Below are positions 20,006-27,394 of a stretch of DNA of 28,655 nt, piece after piece. The stretch is taken from assembly GCA_938046775.1 (NCBI GenBank), contig CALIXB010000004.1, positions 1-28,655 of the forward strand, given 5' to 3'. Made by a program: the position numbers and the translations under genes. Under the pieces are notes generated by a model, which was not told the origin of the DNA, did not search any database, and was given only the letters and a program-made list of their open reading frames with translations. Numbering within the stretch: position 1 is the first letter of the stretch; each line of letters begins with the position of its first letter. This stretch comes from an uncultured Candidatus Saccharibacteria bacterium. GTDB taxonomy: Bacteria > Patescibacteriota > Saccharimonadia > Saccharimonadales > Saccharimonadaceae.

Positions 20006-21607
20006 TTATTGTCGATTAGCGCTGTCGCCTTCTGAAAACTGCCTTATAAGCTGCGTTTTTCGCCTACCAATTTCTGTCTCCAACTCTTCGCTGCTTGCCT
20101 CAAAGATTTTCTTAATGCTACCAAATTTTCTCAGCAATTTGGCACGGGTTTTTGGCCCCACACCAGGAATTTCCTCCAGCTGGTTTTTTGTTTGCTGCTG
20201 GCGTTTGAGCGCCGTGTGGTAACTCACTGCAAAGCGGTGCGATTCGTCGCGAATGCGCTGGAATAATTTGACGATGTCAGTTGCTGCGAGGGTATTTTCG
20301 TCCGCCGTCGGACGTTCATTACGAGTTTGTTCAGCGCTGGCGCGTAAGTTTTTTGAATGCGAACCGGCGTTACGCTGGCTTGGGTGTAAATTCACCACGT
20401 AGACATCACTGTCTTCGTGAATCACGATGCCCATTCGTGGCTGCGACTGAATATGCTCAATAAACGTGGTATCAATCTGCGAACCAGTCTTGTGTACTAG
20501 CAGTTCTTCTTCGCGCTTGGCGATGCTGACGATCGGCACAGTGACGCCACGCTCATCACGCGCTCTGATGGCCGCCGCCAACTGGCCTTTGCCGCCATCA
20601 ATGAGCAGCAGATTAGGACGACCCCAGCTTTTTAGATGACGTTCGCTCAGTCGGCGAAAAATCGTCTGATGGATATTACCCGTGTCATCATTTTTCTCAC
20701 TAACTTTAAATTTGCGGTACTCCGCCCGGTCGCTGGCACCATTGGTAAACACTACCATGCTAGAGACGACTTGCCGCCCGCTCATGTGAGAAATATCATA
20801 CCCCTCAATGCGTGCTGGGATATCTTTTAGGCCCAATAATTTTGCCAAATCAGCCAGCGCCTTGTCCTTCGAAATATCCAAAAACTCTTTGTCGCCAAAA
20901 CAAACCCGCCGCTGTAACTCCTGCATAGCGCGTAGCTTATTGCGAAGGTCGGCCGCCCGCTCAAAATCATGCAGTCCAGCCGCCGTTTTCATATCGCGCT
21001 CCAGCTCGGCGGCGATGGCTTTACGATTACCCTTGATATAGCTGATGAGTTTGCGTAAATTAGCTTTGTAGACAGCTGACCCATCGCTTAGTCGTGGACT
21101 CAAGCCCAAATCTTCATCCAATGTTGACTGCCCTGGTCGCCGCTGCCTGGTTAAATACGGAAATACCCGCCGCAAATAGCGCAAGGCTTTTTTCAAGGCA
21201 AAGCCATTATAAAACGGGCCAATGTATTCCGCACCGTCATCAGCTGGATTGCGCGTAAAACTGACGGTTGGCCACTCACTTTTCATGCCGATTCGCACAT
21301 ACATCTGCGATTTATCATCACGCAGCAGCACGTTGTAGCGCGGCATATAACGTTTGACCATCTCACTTTCCAGGAATAACGCATCAACTTCGCTCTCGGT
21401 CTCAATCCAGTCGGTATCAGCAATTTCCGCCACTAACGCCATGGTTTTATTGTCCCGCCCGCGCGAATCTTGAAAATACTGACGCACGCGGTTTTTCAAC
21501 ACCGCCGCCTTGCCCACATAAATAATCTCGCCGCTGGCTGACTTATGAAAATAAACGCCAGGAGTGCGTGGTAGGGTTTTGAGTTTTTGCTGCAACTGTT
21601 TATTCAC
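20006..21607 (-). CDS. uvrC: Excinuclease ABC subunit C, lacking Fe-S cysteines
   Basis: UvrC makes both incisions in nucleotide excision repair. The 533-residue protein has the GIY-YIG nuclease at residues 14-95 (PGVYFHKS..IIYVGKA, PRYNVLLRDDKS), and a UVR motif near 205-230. The RNase-H-like endonuclease has EGYDISH (D271), LLLIDGGKGQL (D337) and RIRDESHRFAVSYH. A helix-hairpin-helix pair follows (EEIPGVGPKTRAKLLRKFGS). Between residues 150 and 182, where UvrC usually has four cysteines that bind a 4Fe-4S cluster, there is none. An insertion of about 45-50 residues lies at 385-440, before the last catalytic motif. The start is GTG with TATAAT seven bases upstream. Confidence 0.96.
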   Translation of the reverse strand: MNKQLQQKLKTLPRTPGVYFHKSASGEIIYVGKAAVLKNRVRQYFQDSRGRDNKTMALVAEIADTDWIETESEVDALFLESEMVKRYMPRYNVLLRDDKSQMYVRIGMKSEWPTVSFTRNPADDGAEYIGPFYNGFALKKALRYLRRVFPYLTRQRRPGQSTLDEDLGLSPRLSDGSAVYKANLRKLISYIKGNRKAIAAELERDMKTAAGLHDFERAADLRNKLRAMQELQRRVCFGDKEFLDISKDKALADLAKLLGLKDIPARIEGYDISHMSGRQVVSSMVVFTNGASDRAEYRKFKVSEKNDDTGNIHQTIFRRLSERHLKSWGRPNLLLIDGGKGQLAAAIRARDERGVTVPIVSIAKREEELLVHKTGSQIDTTFIEHIQSQPRMGIVIHEDSDVYVVNLHPSQRNAGSHSKNLRASAEQTRNERPTADENTLAATDIVKLFQRIRDESHRFAVSYHTALKRQQQTKNQLEEIPGVGPKTRAKLLRKFGSIKKIFEASSEELETEIGRRKTQLIRQFSEGDSANRQ

Positions 21608-21614
21608 AAGTACT

Positions 21615-21620
21615 ATTATA
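21615..21620 (-). promoter_or_regulatory. uvrC: -10 box of uvrC (leaderless, GTG start)
   Basis: TATAAT on the minus strand, then seven bases (21608-21614) and the GTG start codon. There is no SD. Confidence 0.65.
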
Positions 21621-21675
21621 TCTTATATCAAGTAATCAAGCTGCTAATAATGTCAGTCAAAGCCCTCTTCAATAA

Positions 21676-22281
21676 TTATTTTCTATTACGTAATATTGCC
21701 TCAAACAACTCAGGAAAAGTATCGTCAGACATGTCGCGCTTACCACAAAAATGCCTATATCCCGGAAATAATCGATAACAGGCAGACGGGAAAGATTTTT
21801 TTAGAATTTTTATTGCAGTATCAACTCGCACCGAGTCATTGTCAGAGTAAAATATAGTTAGACTACGCACGCGATCAAGTAGCGCCTCGTCAATCTCAAA
21901 ATCAAAAAAACCGCCGCGAAGCGGCTCGTCATATGGAGCTTCGGGGTTAAACTTATCACCAAAAGCCGGCGCAACAAGATAAACGTCGCCTGCACAAATT
22001 TGCGGATTCTCACTCATCCATTGAATTAGAAAACCCCCGCCACAACTATGACCAACCAATATAGTTTCTGAATTTACATCATACTTTTCAAAAGTCTGTC
22101 GCCACAACGAGTAATCTGGTCGCCATGATTCAGGCATCTCAGGCGTCTGAGTGTCAATACCGCGAATTAGCAGCTGCTGTTGCAGCCATGGAATCCAAAT
22201 TGAGTTACTAGCGCTCGGTAGATTTGGATTGAAATACGATTGTTTGGACGGCTTACCGTGAACAATTATCGCCTGCTTCAT
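21676..22281 (-). CDS. Alpha/beta hydrolase (RBBP9/YdeN-like)
   Basis: A 201-residue serine-hydrolase-like protein. It starts MKQAIIVHGKP, has the nucleophile elbow GHSCGG (Ser79), an acid candidate in YSDNDSVRV and a His in PGYRHFCGKRDM. It shares its overall plan with the hydrolase at 16024-16611, so the two are probably distant paralogues. It is cytoplasmic. The ATG follows TGT TAATAT by six bases, so it is an independent leaderless unit. Its promoter is back to back with that of the plus-strand gene at 22361. Confidence 0.85.
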   Translation of the reverse strand: MKQAIIVHGKPSKQSYFNPNLPSASNSIWIPWLQQQLLIRGIDTQTPEMPESWRPDYSLWRQTFEKYDVNSETILVGHSCGGGFLIQWMSENPQICAGDVYLVAPAFGDKFNPEAPYDEPLRGGFFDFEIDEALLDRVRSLTIFYSDNDSVRVDTAIKILKKSFPSACYRLFPGYRHFCGKRDMSDDTFPELFEAILRNRK

Positions 22282-22287
22282 ATTCCA

Positions 22288-22296
22288 ATATTAACA
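22288..22296 (-). promoter_or_regulatory. Extended -10 promoter of the 201-aa hydrolase gene (leaderless)
   Basis: TGT followed by TAATAT on the minus strand, then six bases (22282-22287) and the ATG. Confidence 0.65.
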
Positions 22297-22319
22297 CAAT
22301 GATACGTTAGCTTATGTAT

Positions 22320-22350
22320 TTGACAAATATGTAATGTACGATATTATAAT
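22320..22350 (+). promoter_or_regulatory. Promoter of the Cys-nucleophile hydrolase-like gene
   Basis: -35 TTGACA (22320-22325). The -10 is either TATTAT (22342-22347, 16-nt spacer) or TATAAT (22345-22350, 19-nt spacer). Both place the start of transcription a few bases before the ATG at 22361. Confidence 0.65.
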
Positions 22351-22360
22351 AAGCGAAACG

Positions 22361-23191
22361 ATGGATGATCTAAAACAACCCATAACAGCTTTTTGCGTAG
22401 GCGGTGGTGGTAGTAACTTGGCAAGAGGCTCAGTCGCCTTTAATTATATTAACGATGCTCTATCAGAGTATGGCACTGCTCCTCATAATATTCACGGCGT
22501 TACTACTGATGCGACCAGCCTCCGTGTCCGCTCTCCCTCGGAGCAATATGAAGAAATAATGGATAACATACCTATTGGAGTCAAAGAGGAGGGTGAAAAA
22601 GGTTCCGTATTACTAATAGCCCAATGCATGGGTACAATCGCTGCCCATCAAGCATTATCGTCCATGACTGAAGAAGGCATAGACGCAGCACTTGTAGCCT
22701 TTTCACCTCCATTACCAAGCCCAGACAAAGTAATTCAACTGCCAAATTCTAGAAAACGACGGCGCAATAATGACACAGAAATGCAATGTCCGACATTTCC
22801 AGACGGCAAGATAGGTGATTTCAGCGTTCTACGCCACGAATGGCTTCCTATTCCTCAGAAGTACTTTCACGACATCCAAGAAACTCGCGATCTAGAAGAG
22901 AAACTACGTCAATCAGTCGAAATTGGCCGCGCGGCAGTAATTGCGGCAGAAAGAGACTGGAATACTAGTACTCCGTTAATTGTTAGCAGCTGGAGGCAAA
23001 GCTGGCAACTGCGCGGATTACACGAGGCTAGACGACGAGCTATTATCGTACCAAAAGTTGGCCATTCGCTCCATCCAAGCGGCGAGAACAAGCACCTAGC
23101 GCCCCTCTCGCAACAGCAAGCCTGCCAACTGGTTGTGGACGCTGGCTTAAAAATTTTGAGTACCAGCCTTCCAGGTAGAGAGTCGGAATAA
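22361..23191 (+). CDS. Putative alpha/beta-hydrolase-like protein with Cys nucleophile
   Basis: A 276-residue protein that I cannot place in a named family. It reads like an alpha/beta hydrolase. TAFCVGGGGSN could be the oxyanion loop. LLIAQCMGTIAAHQAL matches a nucleophile elbow with Cys89 instead of Ser, followed by FSPPLPSP after the next strand. IVPKVGHSLHP could carry the catalytic His. A basic segment (NSRKRRRNN) lies in the probable cap region. The frame opens at an ATG at 22334, but the -10 box lies inside that extension, so I place the start at 22361 (MDDLKQP). The gene is convergent with the HD-domain gene, with a 24-nt gap. The function is inferred from pattern only. Confidence 0.6.
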   Translation: MDDLKQPITAFCVGGGGSNLARGSVAFNYINDALSEYGTAPHNIHGVTTDATSLRVRSPSEQYEEIMDNIPIGVKEEGEKGSVLLIAQCMGTIAAHQALSSMTEEGIDAALVAFSPPLPSPDKVIQLPNSRKRRRNNDTEMQCPTFPDGKIGDFSVLRHEWLPIPQKYFHDIQETRDLEEKLRQSVEIGRAAVIAAERDWNTSTPLIVSSWRQSWQLRGLHEARRRAIIVPKVGHSLHPSGENKHLAPLSQQQACQLVVDAGLKILSTSLPGRESE

Positions 23192-23215
23192 ACAAGAAAG
23201 CACTTCAGCGACCTA

Positions 23216-23929
23216 TCAACGACGTAAGTATTCTTCCAAAAATTCGCTCCAGTCCGGGGCATTCTTCTCGCGGAAATAATGGCGTAAGAAATCAACCATA
23301 ATTTGCTGGCGGTCTTCTGCTTCCGTCTTCCCTGGCTCGGTCAGCATCAAGCCCTTCAGCTTCAGCAGCTTTTCAAAAAAGTGATTGATGAAGCCGTCGG
23401 TATCATGCGTATTGCCGTCAGCATTATATTCGTGCGCCGCCAGATTAACATTCGGCCAAACTGCGGGGTCAAAAATCCGTCCGCCATGACGACAAGCATA
23501 GACCAGCGCCCGCTCAATCCCAACTGCACCGATAGCATCGCACATATCAGCATCCGAGACCAACTGCCCCGCCAGCCGCTGCGGCTGCTTGCCGCCCAGG
23601 CGTTTGCTATAACCAATCGCCGCAACATTTTCTAGCACCGCCCGGCTTAAACCGTCGGACACTTCTGCCTGCGCCATAATATTTATTGCGTTCGTTAATT
23701 TCTCTGCCTGCGCCTTGCCGACCAATTTGTAATCATCAACGTCATGCAGCCAAGCCGTCAACAGCACTTCTTGTAGATCCACTGATTCGCTGCATTCGCT
23801 AGCAAAACGTTCTGCCAGCAGCGCCACCCGCTCGACATGATCATCGGCGTGACCTGAGGCGTCGCCGCCCAGTAATTCACGGACTAATAGTTTAACTTTA
23901 TTAAGTTCAGAAGTTTGCCCATTATTCAT
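23216..23929 (-). CDS. HD-domain phosphohydrolase
   Basis: A 237-residue HD-superfamily protein. The metal-binding residues are visible in order: a His in DDHVERV near residue 31, WLHDVDDYK with the HD pair near 60, and DADMCDAIGAVG near 126. The arrangement resembles the YedJ/YpgQ-type nucleotide phosphohydrolases. The substrate is unknown; a nucleotide-clearing role would fit the NUDIX, ITPase-like and MazG-like genes in this window, but that is inference. The ATG has TATAAT seven bases upstream and no SD. It is a single-gene unit, divergent from the small membrane protein at 24040. Confidence 0.87.
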   Translation of the reverse strand: MNNGQTSELNKVKLLVRELLGGDASGHADDHVERVALLAERFASECSESVDLQEVLLTAWLHDVDDYKLVGKAQAEKLTNAINIMAQAEVSDGLSRAVLENVAAIGYSKRLGGKQPQRLAGQLVSDADMCDAIGAVGIERALVYACRHGGRIFDPAVWPNVNLAAHEYNADGNTHDTDGFINHFFEKLLKLKGLMLTEPGKTEAEDRQQIMVDFLRHYFREKNAPDWSEFLEEYLRR

Positions 23930-23936
23930 AACAATT

Positions 23937-23942
23937 ATTATA
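23937..23942 (-). promoter_or_regulatory. -10 box of the HD-domain gene (leaderless)
   Basis: TATAAT on the minus strand, then seven bases (23930-23936) and the ATG. Confidence 0.65.
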
Positions 23943-24020
23943 GCTTACAACTACCGTCTACACCACTAGATTGAGTTAATAAATAAACTACCGCAGACAT
24001 TTCTCCATAATACATCGGCA

Positions 24021-24029
24021 TGCTACAAT
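24021..24029 (+). promoter_or_regulatory. Extended -10 promoter of the 123-aa membrane protein
   Basis: TGC followed by TACAAT, 10 bases before the ATG at 24040. This predicts a very short leader of about three bases and no SD. Confidence 0.55.
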
Positions 24030-24039
24030 TAGTTAGCGT

Positions 24040-24411
24040 ATGAAGCACTTAAAATATGCAGCAATCACACTATCTATTCACGGCTCTCTTGAAATTGTTG
24101 GCGGGCTGATGGCGTTTTTGCCAGTTAGCAAAACCAAAGATTATATTTTTGCAATGCCATTTTTGCGAGATAATTTGATAATGATTGGTATCATCGGCAT
24201 AATTTTTGGATTGTTGAGAATAGCTGCAGCAACTGGTCTGTGGCGAAATTTATTGTGGAGTTGGTGGCTAGCAATGATTATGTGTATAATCACCCTTATT
24301 CTGATGATTTTCATGATACCCTCAGGAATCGGCGACGGCATACTAGCGGGTTTAGCAACTGTTTGGCTATTAATCGCCCGATACGGTAAACTTAAAATTA
24401 TCAACAGGTAA
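24040..24411 (+). CDS. Small four-helix membrane protein, unknown function
   Basis: A 123-residue protein with four transmembrane segments (about residues 6-27, 44-66, 72-93 and 97-114). Charged residues are few and sit in the loops. I recognise no family. The layout resembles small DoxX/DUF-type membrane proteins, but no signature supports that. It has its own extended -10 promoter and an almost leaderless start. The next gene begins 51 nt later with a promoter of its own. Confidence 0.65.
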   Translation: MKHLKYAAITLSIHGSLEIVGGLMAFLPVSKTKDYIFAMPFLRDNLIMIGIIGIIFGLLRIAAATGLWRNLLWSWWLAMIMCIITLILMIFMIPSGIGDGILAGLATVWLLIARYGKLKIINR

Positions 24412-24417
24412 ACCTCG

Positions 24418-24426
24418 TGTTACAAT
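24418..24426 (+). promoter_or_regulatory. Extended -10 promoter of the 115-aa gene
   Basis: TGT followed by TACAAT. It lies 36 nt before the GTG start at 24463, which has an SD. Confidence 0.5.
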
Positions 24427-24462
24427 ATCTGTAAGCTTTGTTAAATTGAGGGAGAAGGTTTT

Positions 24463-24810
24463 GTGAAAACACCAAAATTACTATTAATCATCGCTGGATC
24501 GCTTGCGGCTATTGCGGCAGTATTAATTGCTGTCAGCTGCATACCGCCGTCCGGACCAGAACCAGAATACGTTTGCGCCAAAAACGGCCAGCCAAGTTCC
24601 GGGTTCAAAGACACCAAGAAAAATTGCCCGATAACTTCAGAGAGCTTGAAAGCTCATATGGTGTGGGAAGAAGGCCCGTTCGGCAGAGGCAAATATATTA
24701 TGCGCCAAATCGCCGTCGTGTCAATACTTGGCGCGATTGGCTGTGCTGTTGCTTCGCCAATTATAAAGTCAAAGCAGAAGAAAAAGTTAGAAAAATTTTT
24801 GAAGAAATAA
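24463..24810 (+). CDS. Small two-helix membrane or exported protein, 3' end at the chimera junction
   Basis: A 115-residue frame with GTG start, preceded by GGGAGAAGG at normal spacing. Residues 5-27 form an N-terminal transmembrane or signal segment ending AVSCIPPSG. A single Cys there could suggest a lipobox, but the -3 to -1 residues (AVS) fit poorly. A second hydrophobic segment lies at about 83-100, and a basic tail follows (KSKQKKKLEKFLKK). Two more cysteines lie between the helices. I recognise no family. The final 12-14 codons lie in the A-rich stretch where TM7-like sequence changes to Fusobacterium-like sequence, so the true C terminus is uncertain. Confidence 0.55.
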   Translation: MKTPKLLLIIAGSLAAIAAVLIAVSCIPPSGPEPEYVCAKNGQPSSGFKDTKKNCPITSESLKAHMVWEEGPFGRGKYIMRQIAVVSILGAIGCAVASPIIKSKQKKKLEKFLKK

Positions 24811-24811
24811 A
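24765..24811. other. Probable chimera junction (TM7-like to Fusobacterium-like DNA)
   Basis: Base composition and codon use change abruptly here, from mixed GC to very AT-rich DNA with AGA, ATA and TTA codons. The stretch is purine-rich and low in complexity. It reads sensibly in two frames: as the end of the upstream membrane protein and as a helix of the radical SAM protein. This is the kind of shared sequence at which assemblers join different genomes. Confidence 0.75.
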
Positions 24812-25871
24812 AGAATTTAGTAAGTTAAATAATAAAGTTGAAATTGAAAGAAAAGCTTTAAACAATAAGAATTCTAACTTATTTAACAACAGATTTTCTC
24901 ATATCTATGTTGAAAAGAAAATTTTAAATAATAAAAATACTTTGGAAATACTATCAAAATTTAAAGATGTAAAGATAATAGAAATTGATAACTATAAAGA
25001 AGTATTTTCAAGTAATAATCAAGACTTTCATTTACAAAAATTAGGACAAAAATTAATTCTTGCCTCTAATAAGCCTAATATGATTTATGAAGGTGCAGTA
25101 GTTTGTGAGAGTTTTGAAAATGATAATTTTTACTATACTTCTTCTATAATAAATTGTGTTTATGACTGTGAATATTGTTATCTTCAAGGAGTTTATTCAT
25201 CTGGAAATATAGTTATTTTTGTAGATATTGAAAAGGTTTTTGAAGAAGTTGAAGAATTATATAATAAATTGAAAACTTTATATCTTTGTGTATCCTATGA
25301 TACAGATTTACTTGCAATAGAAAGTATCTGTGCTTTTTCTGAAAAATGGTATTATTTTATTGAAGATAAAAAAGATTTAAAAATTGAACTGAGAACAAAA
25401 TCGGGAAATATTGATAAATTTTTAAATTTAAAACCTTTGGATAATTTTATAATTGCTTTTACACTATCTCCTGAAAACTTAGCTTTAAAAAATGAAAAAT
25501 ATACAGCTAGTTTTAAAAATAGAGTAAAGGCTATTAAAGAATTGCAAGAAAAGGGATGGAAAGTTAGAATTTGTATAGACCCTTTGATATATAGTGATAA
25601 TTTTGAAAAAAATTATAGTCAAATGATAGAATATTTATTTAATGAAATAGACAAAGAAAAAGTTATTGATATAAGTATTGGAGTATTTAGAATTTCAAAA
25701 GAATATTTGAAAAAGATGAGAAACCAAAATCAAAATTCAGAAATTTTATACTATCCTTTTGAATGTATTGACGGAGTTTACACATATTCTGATAAAACAA
25801 AATCATATATGATAAACTTTATTAAAGAACAATTTTTAAAATATATTGATGAGAAGAAAATTTATATTTAG
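24774..25871 (+). CDS. SPL-like radical SAM protein, 5' end missing
   Basis: A radical SAM protein of the spore-photoproduct-lyase type. It carries the cluster motif CxxxCxxC in NCVYDCEYCYLQG (codons at 25155, 25167 and 25176). An SPL-like N-terminal segment precedes it (RFSHIYVEKKIL, then FHLQKLGQKLILASNKP). The frame stays open back to 24573, but the part before about 24770 is out-of-frame TM7 sequence, and no ATG lies between the junction and the conserved part. The natural start is therefore lost, and I mark the gene as 5'-partial. Codon use is strongly AT-rich. It heads the right-hand operon, with the SDR gene 8 nt downstream. Fusobacteria do not sporulate, so a spore-DNA repair role is unlikely. 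Confidence 0.8.
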   Translation, partial: AEEKVRKIFEEIKEFSKLNNKVEIERKALNNKNSNLFNNRFSHIYVEKKILNNKNTLEILSKFKDVKIIEIDNYKEVFSSNNQDFHLQKLGQKLILASNKPNMIYEGAVVCESFENDNFYYTSSIINCVYDCEYCYLQGVYSSGNIVIFVDIEKVFEEVEELYNKLKTLYLCVSYDTDLLAIESICAFSEKWYYFIEDKKDLKIELRTKSGNIDKFLNLKPLDNFIIAFTLSPENLALKNEKYTASFKNRVKAIKELQEKGWKVRICIDPLIYSDNFEKNYSQMIEYLFNEIDKEKVIDISIGVFRISKEYLKKMRNQNQNSEILYYPFECIDGVYTYSDKTKSYMINFIKEQFLKYIDEKKIYI

Positions 25872-25879
25872 GAGTTTTT

Positions 25880-26596
25880 ATGAAAATTGCTTTAGTTACA
25901 GGTTCTACTTCTGGAATAGGCTATGAAATATCAAAAAGATTATTAAAAATGAATTACACTGTCTATGGTATTGGTAGAAATTTTATAAAAAATAATGAGA
26001 ATATTTTTAATGAATATGAAAATTTTATCCCTGTTACTTGTGATTTATCTAAACTTGATGATTTAGAAAAAACATTACACTCCTTAAAAAAGATAAAATT
26101 TGATTTAATAATAAATTCTGCTGGTATAGGATACTTTGGACTACATGAAGAAATGAATATATCAAAAATTAAAAATATGATATCTATTAATTTACAAGCA
26201 CCACTTGTAATTAGTCAATATTTTTTAAGGACATTAAAAGAAAATAAAGGTATAATAATAAATATTTCATCAGTTACTGCAAATAAAGAAAGTCCTTTGG
26301 CTTCTGTTTATTCTGCAACAAAAGCAGGACTTAGCCAATTTTCAAAAAGTTTATTTGAAGAAGTTAGAAAAAATGATGTTAAAGTTATAACTATTTATCC
26401 AGATATGACTAAAACAAATTTTTATGAGAATAACACTTATTTTGAATGTGATGATGATGAAAAAGCATATATAAAAATGGAAGATATAGGAAATACAATA
26501 GAGTTTATCTTAAATCAAAGTGAAAATATTGTATTCACAGATATTACAATAAAGCCCCAAAGGCATAAGATAAAAAAAGTAAAAAGAAAGGAATAA
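25880..26596 (+). CDS. SDR family NAD(P)-dependent oxidoreductase
   Basis: A 238-residue classical short-chain dehydrogenase. It has the nucleotide-binding TGSTSGIG at residues 7-14, NSAGIG (the NNAG position), the catalytic Ser in INISSVT near 131, and YSATK with the catalytic Tyr and Lys near 145. IYPDMTKTNF is the PG-type loop after the active site. The substrate cannot be told; the DltE/YdfG-like branch is plausible. TAGGAG lies upstream of the ATG. It is in a compact operon, 8 nt after the radical SAM gene and 6 nt before the metallo-beta-lactamase-fold gene. Codon use is Fusobacterium-like. Confidence 0.92.
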   Translation: MKIALVTGSTSGIGYEISKRLLKMNYTVYGIGRNFIKNNENIFNEYENFIPVTCDLSKLDDLEKTLHSLKKIKFDLIINSAGIGYFGLHEEMNISKIKNMISINLQAPLVISQYFLRTLKENKGIIINISSVTANKESPLASVYSATKAGLSQFSKSLFEEVRKNDVKVITIYPDMTKTNFYENNTYFECDDDEKAYIKMEDIGNTIEFILNQSENIVFTDITIKPQRHKIKKVKRKE

Positions 26597-26602
26597 TACA
26601 AA

Positions 26603-27385
26603 ATGAAAATTTCAATTCTAGGAAGTGGAAGTGCTGGAAATTCAACTTTTGTAGAAATAGAAGACTATAAACTTTTGGTAGATACAGGTTTCAGTTGTAA
26701 AAAAACTGAAGAAAAATTAGAAAAGATTGGAAAAAAATTATCAGATATTTCAGCAATTTTAATAACTCATGAGCATAGTGACCATATAAATGGAGCAGGA
26801 GTTATAGCAAGAAAATATAATATTCCTATCTATATTACTCCTGAAAGTTATAGAGCAGGAGCAGTTAAATTAGGACAAATAGATAAATCTTTAATAAATT
26901 TTATTGATGGAGATTTTATCCTTAATGATAAAGTAAAAGTTTCTCCATTTGATGTTATGCATGATGCTGAAAGAACTATTGGTTTTAAATTAGAAACTCA
27001 GCTCAATAAAAAAATTGCAATATCAACTGATATAGGTTATATAACAAATATAGTTAGAGAATATTTTAAAGATGTAGATGCTATGGTTATTGAAAGTAAC
27101 TATGATTTTAACACTCTTATGAATTGCCAATATCCTTGGAATTTAAAAGAAAGGGTTAAAAGTAGAAATGGACATCTTTCAAATAATGAATGTGCTAAAT
27201 TTATTAAAGAGATGTATACAGATAAATTAAAAAAAGTATTCTTAGCTCATGTAAGTAAAGATAGCAACAATATTTCTTTAATAAAAGAAACTCTTGAAGA
27301 TGAATTTATTGGAATGATTAGAAAGCCTAACTGTGAGATAACAACACAAGAGAATGTAACAAAACTATTTGACATAGATGAATAG
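26603..27385 (+). CDS. Metallo-beta-lactamase-fold hydrolase (WalJ/YycJ-like)
   Basis: A 260-residue protein of the MBL fold. It starts ISILGSGSAGNSTFVE, the typical WalJ/YycJ opening. LLVDTGFSCKKTEEKL follows, then the zinc motif HEHSDH near residue 56. Later ligands appear in FDVMHDAERTIGF, ISTDIG and LAHVSKDSNN. Proteins of this group are thought to be nucleases or RNA-processing enzymes acting on DNA or RNA 5' ends. Only the fold and metal site are certain here. The start follows AGAAAGGA at normal spacing. It is the third gene of the right-hand operon. Confidence 0.9.
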   Translation: MKISILGSGSAGNSTFVEIEDYKLLVDTGFSCKKTEEKLEKIGKKLSDISAILITHEHSDHINGAGVIARKYNIPIYITPESYRAGAVKLGQIDKSLINFIDGDFILNDKVKVSPFDVMHDAERTIGFKLETQLNKKIAISTDIGYITNIVREYFKDVDAMVIESNYDFNTLMNCQYPWNLKERVKSRNGHLSNNECAKFIKEMYTDKLKKVFLAHVSKDSNNISLIKETLEDEFIGMIRKPNCEITTQENVTKLFDIDE

Positions 27386-27394
27386 GTGGTGAGT

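Noticed and set aside
24463..25871. Real horizontal transfer or a true fusion gene spanning the junction
   Set aside because: The frame that continues across the junction reads TM7 DNA out of frame (it overlaps another frame with SD and hydrophobic segments), so the fusion protein is an artefact of the join.
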